Shown one piece after another: positions 58,909 to 64,000 of a stretch of DNA of 64,000 bases. The notes under the pieces are model-generated. The model was given only the letters and a program-made list of their open reading frames with translations. It did no database searches and was not told where the DNA came from. Source of the stretch: Saccharomycopsis malanga (Eukaryota; Ascomycota; Saccharomycetes; Ascoideales; Saccharomycopsidaceae); the NCBI GenBank assembly GCA_004014935.1, contig CP025324.1, positions 1,116,001 through 1,180,000 on the forward strand, in the 5' to 3' direction. The position numbers and the translations under genes are program-made. Every line of letters starts with the position of its first letter. The first letter of the stretch is position 1.

Positions 58909-60537
58909 ATGGAGGGCGAATTTACATCGGTACGTTGGGATAGGGAGTCGACTATCAATACCAAAGGCAGTAACTCTCCTCCACGGTCGCCCATGAAATC
59001 AAATGTAAAATCACCAGAAGCAAAGAAGACCAGCAAAAGCCAAGAAACAGGCGCTTCCAATATGGGCGCGTACAGCACATCGGATGATGACAATTCGGTA
59101 TTTATACATTCCAAGGTGTCGTCGCCTCAGAAGGAGAGCGACGGGCAGAATGCGTATATTTCGTATTTGATAGAAACCCATACGAACAATGCAGTGTTCA
59201 AATCCACACGGCTTAAGGTCAGAAGGCGGTTTTCGGACTTTTACTTCTTGTACCAATGTCTTATGAATGACTATCCAGCGTGTGCGATTCCCCCATTGCC
59301 AGACAAGCAACGATTGGAGTATTTGAAAGGAGATCGATTCGGCCATGATTTCACCAGTAAAAGAGCTTCTTCGTTGAACCGGTTTTTGGAGCGAACGTCG
59401 CTACATCCGGTTCTCAAAAGGGCCAAAATATACCATATATTTCTAGAAACCAATGACTGGAACTCGTATAAAGAGAGTTTGAATGTAAATTATGTCAACA
59501 CCATGGCAGAGAACAACGAGACTTTGGGGCCATCCAACTCTGTTTCAGAGTCCATCTCCGACCTTTTCATGAATGCGTTCAAGCATCCGCAGTTGCAGCC
59601 TAACAAAGAGTTTGTAGAAATCAACGAGAGATGTAATAAGTTGAACGACAATGTTGTGAAGATCGACAAAAGCTTCCAGAAGTATGTCAAACGGTTGGGT
59701 GACTTGAGTAGCAATTTTATTGCCTTTTCGGAGTTGGTGGTAAAGTTGGATGATTTGGAAAGCCCAGAAAAGCTCTCCAATACTTCCACTGTCATAAATA
59801 GCCAGCCAAAAGCTTTGCTTTCAGAGGCCAAGAGCATTGATTCTAAAGCTTCCAGCTTTGTGCAATTCAGCAAGGGATTGGAGAACTTGGCCTTTGGGTT
59901 GAACCACCTTAAGCGGTATATTGATAATAATTACTTGATTTCTCTCAAGGACTTGGAGAATTATATTTATTCCATCAAAAACCTCATCAAGGTGAAAGAA
60001 CAGAAACAGCTTGACTTCGAGGTTCTTTCTGAATACCTATCAAGAGCCATTCATGAGAAAAACCAGTTGTTACAGCAAACAGGTGGACAGTTTGATCAGG
60101 AATCATCAATCGGCGTTCCTCATAGCACTACTAGAGTAGCTAATAATCCTAGCATTGTCTTGCCTGCCCCTAAACCATCCACTTTGACTTCTCTTGCAAC
60201 TAGCACCAGCAATTTTTTGACCTCTAAATTGGACGACATCAAAGGCATCAATTCTACATATCAAAAAAAGGAACGGCTAATCAAATTGTCGGTCAAAATC
60301 GAAACTTTAGAAAAAGAAGTAGTTAATGCCAAAAAGGTTTTTGAATTGTTCGAAAACGAAATCTTACACGAAGTCCAGTATTTCGACGTCATTAAATCTA
60401 ACGAGTTGAAAAATAATTTGAGCGGTTTGACAAACAATTACATTAGCTTTTACAAGAATTTGATTAGTGATTGGGAAACCATTGAAACATCATTGGAAAA
60501 TGATATCAATGAACACAATAAAAAATCAAATGTCTAA
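58909..60537 (+). CDS. SNX4: Sorting nexin Snx4/Atg24
   Basis: The 542-residue protein has a Ser-rich N-terminus (1-60), then a PX domain (about 62-182) with RRRFSDFYFLYQ at 105-116 (PI3P-binding Arg and the RFSDF motif) and PPLPDKQRLEYLKGDRFG. A C-terminal BAR-type helical domain (about 220-535) follows. The hinge PHPVLKRAKIYHIFLE-like element (SLHPVLKRAKIYHIFLE) ends the PX domain. Snx4 forms dimers with Snx41/Atg20 for endosome-to-Golgi retrieval and selective autophagy. It reads PI3P made by the Vps34-Vps15 complex. The length is typical for CTG-clade Snx4. Confidence 0.93.
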   Translation: MEGEFTSVRWDRESTINTKGSNSPPRSPMKSNVKSPEAKKTSKSQETGASNMGAYSTSDDDNSVFIHSKVSSPQKESDGQNAYISYLIETHTNNAVFKSTRLKVRRRFSDFYFLYQCLMNDYPACAIPPLPDKQRLEYLKGDRFGHDFTSKRASSLNRFLERTSLHPVLKRAKIYHIFLETNDWNSYKESLNVNYVNTMAENNETLGPSNSVSESISDLFMNAFKHPQLQPNKEFVEINERCNKLNDNVVKIDKSFQKYVKRLGDLSSNFIAFSELVVKLDDLESPEKLSNTSTVINSQPKALLSEAKSIDSKASSFVQFSKGLENLAFGLNHLKRYIDNNYLISLKDLENYIYSIKNLIKVKEQKQLDFEVLSEYLSRAIHEKNQLLQQTGGQFDQESSIGVPHSTTRVANNPSIVLPAPKPSTLTSLATSTSNFLTSKLDDIKGINSTYQKKERLIKLSVKIETLEKEVVNAKKVFELFENEILHEVQYFDVIKSNELKNNLSGLTNNYISFYKNLISDWETIETSLENDINEHNKKSNV

Positions 60538-61301
60538 CATTTCAACTTTCTTGTTTTACCATCTTCATGCTCGTTGTTTTTTTTTTATCAGTTCTCTGTT
60601 GAATCTTGTTTAGTTAATTGTTTTAATGCACATTGTAACATGGTCGTTCCAAATTCATGAAACAGTATATTGTTTGTTAGCGTGTGTTATTGTATTTCTC
60701 GTTGGTAATCTTGACTACGGAACCGTAGCCTTTTGACTAATTGTGGCTTGGTAATTAATAATACTTTCTATATTTCTAGCTCAATACATATCAGTCCATC
60801 ATAATCTTCCCATATAACAAATTGGAAAATAAACCCTCAACTTTGATTTAGCTTCTGTTACTTGTTTGTAATACTACTTCCAGCATCATGAATGCAGCGT
60901 GTAAAAAGGTCATTTTTAATAAGCATCATGAAGGTAGCGTGGTCGTTTTGAGTCGTGTTCCAACTTGAGATCTTGTTAGGTGCTTTTCTCTATTTCTAGA
61001 CCTCACTGAGTCATCATGCAGTGGTTATAATCTATTATGATCTCAACAAGAGTTTGTTGATGTTGACAAAAAACCAAGCATGAAGTTACGTTTGTCTACT
61101 TTTCAAAGTAATAAACAGTGTTATTGAAACATGAAGAGTAAAAGAGAAGATGCATAATACTACCATTTATAATCTGCAAAAATAAATATTTTTATGAACA
61201 TTCAACTATACCATTTGCAAGCTTTCTTGATTAACTTCTATTACATCTTGATCACCTTGTCTGTCTTTGTATTACATTTAATATACACTTATAACTGGAC
61301 A
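60538..61301. other. Convergent spacer of SNX4 and TAD2
   Basis: These 764 bp contain a degenerate antisense S1 copy (60755-61025) and AT-rich ends of both genes. No gene is visible. A plus-strand frame that overlaps TAD2 (61194-61925) is the antisense shadow of TAD2. Confidence 0.55.
60755..61025 (-). mobile_element. S1 element, degenerate
   Basis: The antisense copy is recognisable at its end (CTATATTTCTAGCTCAATAC, ATATCAG), in the body (ATAATCTTCCCATATAACAA, TTGGAAAATAAACCCTCAAC) and weakly in the head (TGACTCAGTGA in sense). An internal GCATCATGAA...AGCGTG block is duplicated at 60881 and 60924. It is older or more mutated than the other copies. Confidence 0.45.
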
Positions 61302-62366
61302 TTATATTTTTTGTTTCTTTGTTGGTGCTTCCTTATCATCTTTTTCAAAAAGGGACTCGTCTATATCCTTGAGGATCCTCTGAATACTAAGCTCATGTTC
61401 CTCCTTAACCATCACATCGTTCACACATTCCTGAGAATCTATACGGATCACCAGATCGTCAATGACTTTCTTGTCATTCTGCAATTCCCACGCTTTGATT
61501 TCATTATACAAGCTTTGTTTTATAGGCATCAAGGGATCAAAGAACTTTTCCACTTCAATTCCCTCCTCTGTGATGAAATGATTATTTTCCACGTTAGCCC
61601 TTTCAAAACGATAAACGTTTTCCGGCCCGTATATGTCCTCAAACTCGTCGAAAGTGACATATTTATCATAGTGCATTACGGGGAAGTTGGTCAAACTCAA
61701 GAACCGGTTATCAGACTCTCTGGTTTGAGGAACCGGCGCTTTTTTATTTTCCTGGACATAAAACTTTCTCAAAAGAATGATAGCTTCTTCACGACCAAAA
61801 TCTGGATAGCTGTTATAAGTTTTGTCAAACGATTCTATCATTTCTATAGGGACATTTTGGGTTGGGCTGGTTTTGTTCATCATCTTCTGACACCGTTCTT
61901 TATATTGATTGCTCACAATTCCTAAATCATCATGGTTCAATCTGTATATGGAGCCATTGCCCCCAAACCGATCGTTTCCAGCACCAAAAAAGACTCTTCT
62001 GATCCCCATTTGTCGCAAGGCAGACCCACACATTACACACGGCTCAACAGTGACATACAAGTCTATTCGTCCAAACAATTCCTGGATTCGAAGCTCATTC
62101 TGCGGATTGTATTTATTCACGTCCTGTTGCAAACCAAACTTTCTGAGTATCTGCTCGATTCCATAAAGCTCAGCATGCATTATCCCAGATAACGTGTCGT
62201 TGGTACTATTCATTCCAGACGACAATATGGTGGTGTTGTCATAGACAAATATACATCCTACAGGCACCTCATTCTTGGAAAGTGCACATTCAGCCTGATT
62301 GAGGGCAATTCTCATAAACTTAAAGTGCGTAGCAAGGTCATCTCCAATTGTGTTTTCAGATTCCAT
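61302..62366 (-). CDS. TAD2: tRNA adenosine-34 deaminase catalytic subunit Tad2, with long C-terminus
   Basis: The 354-residue protein has a cytidine/deoxycytidylate-deaminase fold (about 12-170). Zinc ligand His64 and proton-shuttle Glu66 lie in MHAEL, and Cys110 and Cys113 in EPCVMCGSALRQMGI. The typical FFGAGNDRFGGNGS follows. The Tad2-Tad3 heterodimer makes inosine at tRNA position 34 and is essential. After the conserved DFGREEAIILLRKFYVQEN (about 203-221) comes an extension of about 130 residues with the conserved-looking stretch MHYDKYVTFDEFEDIYGPEN and a basic end (PTKKQKI). S. cerevisiae Tad2 is about 250 residues, so this tail is long. It lies in tandem, downstream of SPC98. Confidence 0.92.
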   Translation of the reverse strand: MESENTIGDDLATHFKFMRIALNQAECALSKNEVPVGCIFVYDNTTILSSGMNSTNDTLSGIMHAELYGIEQILRKFGLQQDVNKYNPQNELRIQELFGRIDLYVTVEPCVMCGSALRQMGIRRVFFGAGNDRFGGNGSIYRLNHDDLGIVSNQYKERCQKMMNKTSPTQNVPIEMIESFDKTYNSYPDFGREEAIILLRKFYVQENKKAPVPQTRESDNRFLSLTNFPVMHYDKYVTFDEFEDIYGPENVYRFERANVENNHFITEEGIEVEKFFDPLMPIKQSLYNEIKAWELQNDKKVIDDLVIRIDSQECVNDVMVKEEHELSIQRILKDIDESLFEKDDKEAPTKKQKI

Positions 62367-62634
62367 GCTAGTTATTTGATAGTTGTGTTGCCCGAGTCGC
62401 TCATATGGCTGAAATTTTTCATTTTCATTTTATATGGCTTGCGATGCGCTATATACTATACCATAAAAATTATGTCAGTTGAAGGATATTGTGCATGCAA
62501 TTGGTTCCATTTTACCAACGTAGCAAGCTTAACATATAAATTGAATGCTACGCAGTATAAAAGTACACATTCGTCATCATTAATAAAATCTATATTATAC
62601 ACTCTTTGAAAGAAACAGATAAAGACACACAGCC

Positions 62635-64000
62635 TCAGCCATTCAACGACAATCCTAAATATCTCAAAATATTGTCGTTTATCAGGTCTTTGACAAACAC
62701 TCTCTTCTTCTCCTTGAACTCTTGATAAAGATTGTCAATGTGCTGAAACACTAAACTAAATTTTCTCTCTGGCTGCTCAGAATCCTCTATTATCAAATCA
62801 CTGTCATCGCCTTCGAGTTCTAACTGGGACACCTGATCCAATATCAAGCTGTGAAACTCCTCTTCGCTTTGAAGAAACTTGAAAACAAGACTAAGAATAT
62901 GATTGATTTGGTGTATGTACAACTTTCCGGAATATGGTCCTGTGGACTTTCTGCTTGAATCTATTAATTTATGGGTGCTGATAGTCAACAAATATTCCGA
63001 ATGAATGCTAATAATCTCATCAATAGAATAACTTTCGTAACTAGTACCTTGAACTTCCGGTGAGGGAATTTGTTCTCCTGGTCCATCTAAATTACTCAAC
63101 AGTTGGTTACTTTTCTTGATATAGGTTTCTTTAGGCAGCAAGACTCGGTTATATTTCAGCATGTAGCCATGTAATTTTTTAATATTCGCATTGCTGTTTC
63201 CCTCTAAGCCACTTTTCAAAAACATATTTTTTGACTTGGTCAACTTGGAGAACAATTCTTCAAAAGCGATATCTATAACTCGAAAATTAAGATAACTGTA
63301 CACCTTGGTGACAAAGCTCAAAAAAGCGTTTCTTATTATGTTCGCTTTTTTGAACAAGTCTAGAAGCAAAAGCTTATTTTGGTCGGTATGAGATAAAGCG
63401 GTTATTTCCTCTTTTCGAGTTTCCAGATTAATAACAAGTACGTCTTTTCTAATTCGCTTCAAGTTCTGCTTATGTATCCTATTGGAATTCAGCCAGGATC
63501 TTTCCAAGAAATGGCTGGCACGCTTTAACTTCCATAAAAAGTTGAAAAGTTTCAAATAACTCTTCAATCCTTTGAACTCATCATATATTATGAGGCTCAA
63601 AGGATCTTCCAACTTGTAATCCAACGTAAAAACATCCCATCCAAGATTGGCAGAAGTGTTTAGAGATAATATTCTGGCATCTAATCTTAAATGGATATCT
63701 CTGGGGTATCTTTTCACTGACGAGTTGTATAAAGAGTCTGTGAGTAATTGAGACAATTGAATAGTTGACAATGTCTGAGACGGTTCATTAAGAACAGTTG
63801 ATGCGTTGGCAGCTAATGAAGCAATGAAATCGCCCTTGGATAGAAGAAGAAACTTTTTCAAGTTGACTATATGGTAATCCATTTTATAATTGTTATACAT
63901 CAAACTTGTGAAATAACTAGAAAGCTCTTCGTATTGTGCATCGATCAAGAGGGAAAATTGGTTTTCGTTGAATTCATGTCCAGATCTAAAACACTGCTTG
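62635..64000 (-). CDS. SPC98: Gamma-tubulin complex subunit Spc98, N-terminus beyond the window
   Basis: About 454 C-terminal residues are visible, open to the right edge (first full codon at 63999). The GCP core is clear: VNLKKFLLLSKGDFIASLAA, then LRLDARILSLNTSANLGWDVF, TLDYKLEDPLSLIIYDEFK and LKLFNFLWKLKRASHFLERS. A C-terminal helix ends DNILRYLGLSLNG. GWDVF with FNFLW-KLKR fits GCP3/Spc98 better than GCP2/Spc97. Spc98 binds gamma-tubulin in the small complex at spindle pole bodies. The first ATG-like start inside the window is not the real start, because the frame continues upstream without a stop. Confidence 0.9.
   Translation of the reverse strand, partial: KQCFRSGHEFNENQFSLLIDAQYEELSSYFTSLMYNNYKMDYHIVNLKKFLLLSKGDFIASLAANASTVLNEPSQTLSTIQLSQLLTDSLYNSSVKRYPRDIHLRLDARILSLNTSANLGWDVFTLDYKLEDPLSLIIYDEFKGLKSYLKLFNFLWKLKRASHFLERSWLNSNRIHKQNLKRIRKDVLVINLETRKEEITALSHTDQNKLLLLDLFKKANIIRNAFLSFVTKVYSYLNFRVIDIAFEELFSKLTKSKNMFLKSGLEGNSNANIKKLHGYMLKYNRVLLPKETYIKKSNQLLSNLDGPGEQIPSPEVQGTSYESYSIDEIISIHSEYLLTISTHKLIDSSRKSTGPYSGKLYIHQINHILSLVFKFLQSEEEFHSLILDQVSQLELEGDDSDLIIEDSEQPERKFSLVFQHIDNLYQEFKEKKRVFVKDLINDNILRYLGLSLNG

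Noticed and set aside
61194-61925. Plus-strand ORF of 243 codons
   Set aside because: It is antisense to TAD2; the zinc-site motifs are on the minus strand.

Overview
The window is nuclear DNA of an ascomycete yeast. The genes are compact and mostly intronless, with two very short spliceosomal introns (53 and 50 nt) and one tRNA with a tiny intron. The proteins are typical of budding yeasts: Leo1, Egd2, Gmh1, Sof1, Far11, Snx4, Spc98, Nma111. CTG codons are avoided. I read IFA38 and CRC1 codon by codon (about 640 codons) and found none, while the other five leucine codons are common. This points to the CTG (CUG-Ser) clade (Debaryomyces/Candida relatives), but I cannot name the species. Proteins are described here with CTG read as Leu; if the clade call is right, those positions are Ser.

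Layout, left to right: IFA38 (3-ketoacyl-CoA reductase, runs off the left edge), a DHA1-type MFS exporter, a PWWP-domain protein, an Rds1/ferritin-like secreted protein, the GATA factor GZF3, VPS15, GMH1, LEO1, AIM3, EGD2, a large unrecognised low-complexity protein, a 41-residue predicted secreted peptide, a FAA2-type acyl-CoA synthetase, SNF8, the carnitine carrier CRC1, FAR11, LSM12 (spliced), a PIN2-like membrane protein, mitochondrial bL35 (MRP35, spliced), NMA111, SOF1, tRNA-Lys(UUU), SNX4, TAD2 and SPC98 (runs off the right edge). Themes that recur are membrane traffic and endosomes (VPS15, SNF8, SNX4, GMH1), fatty-acid metabolism (IFA38, FAA2, CRC1), and gene expression (GZF3, LEO1, EGD2, SOF1, TAD2, LSM12). 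They look like ordinary neighbours rather than one operon-like system.

The unusual content lies between the genes. About eighteen full or partial copies of one roughly 310-320 bp element (called S1 here) are scattered over the window in both orientations. It has a tRNA-like head with A-box and B-box promoter motifs, a conserved unrelated body, and an ATT/ATAATA tail. One intact copy (39431-39750) is flanked by a perfect 11-bp target-site duplication. This is the structure of a tRNA-derived SINE, a class very seldom reported in budding yeasts. A second element of about 0.9 kb (S2) occurs three times. It also begins with a tRNA-like head (A-box, hairpin, variable 10/11-bp repeats, B-box-like site) and has a long noncoding body. 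Two S2 copies form an inverted pair around MRP35. One S1 insertion abuts the stop codon of the unrecognised gene, and its tail seems to supply that stop.
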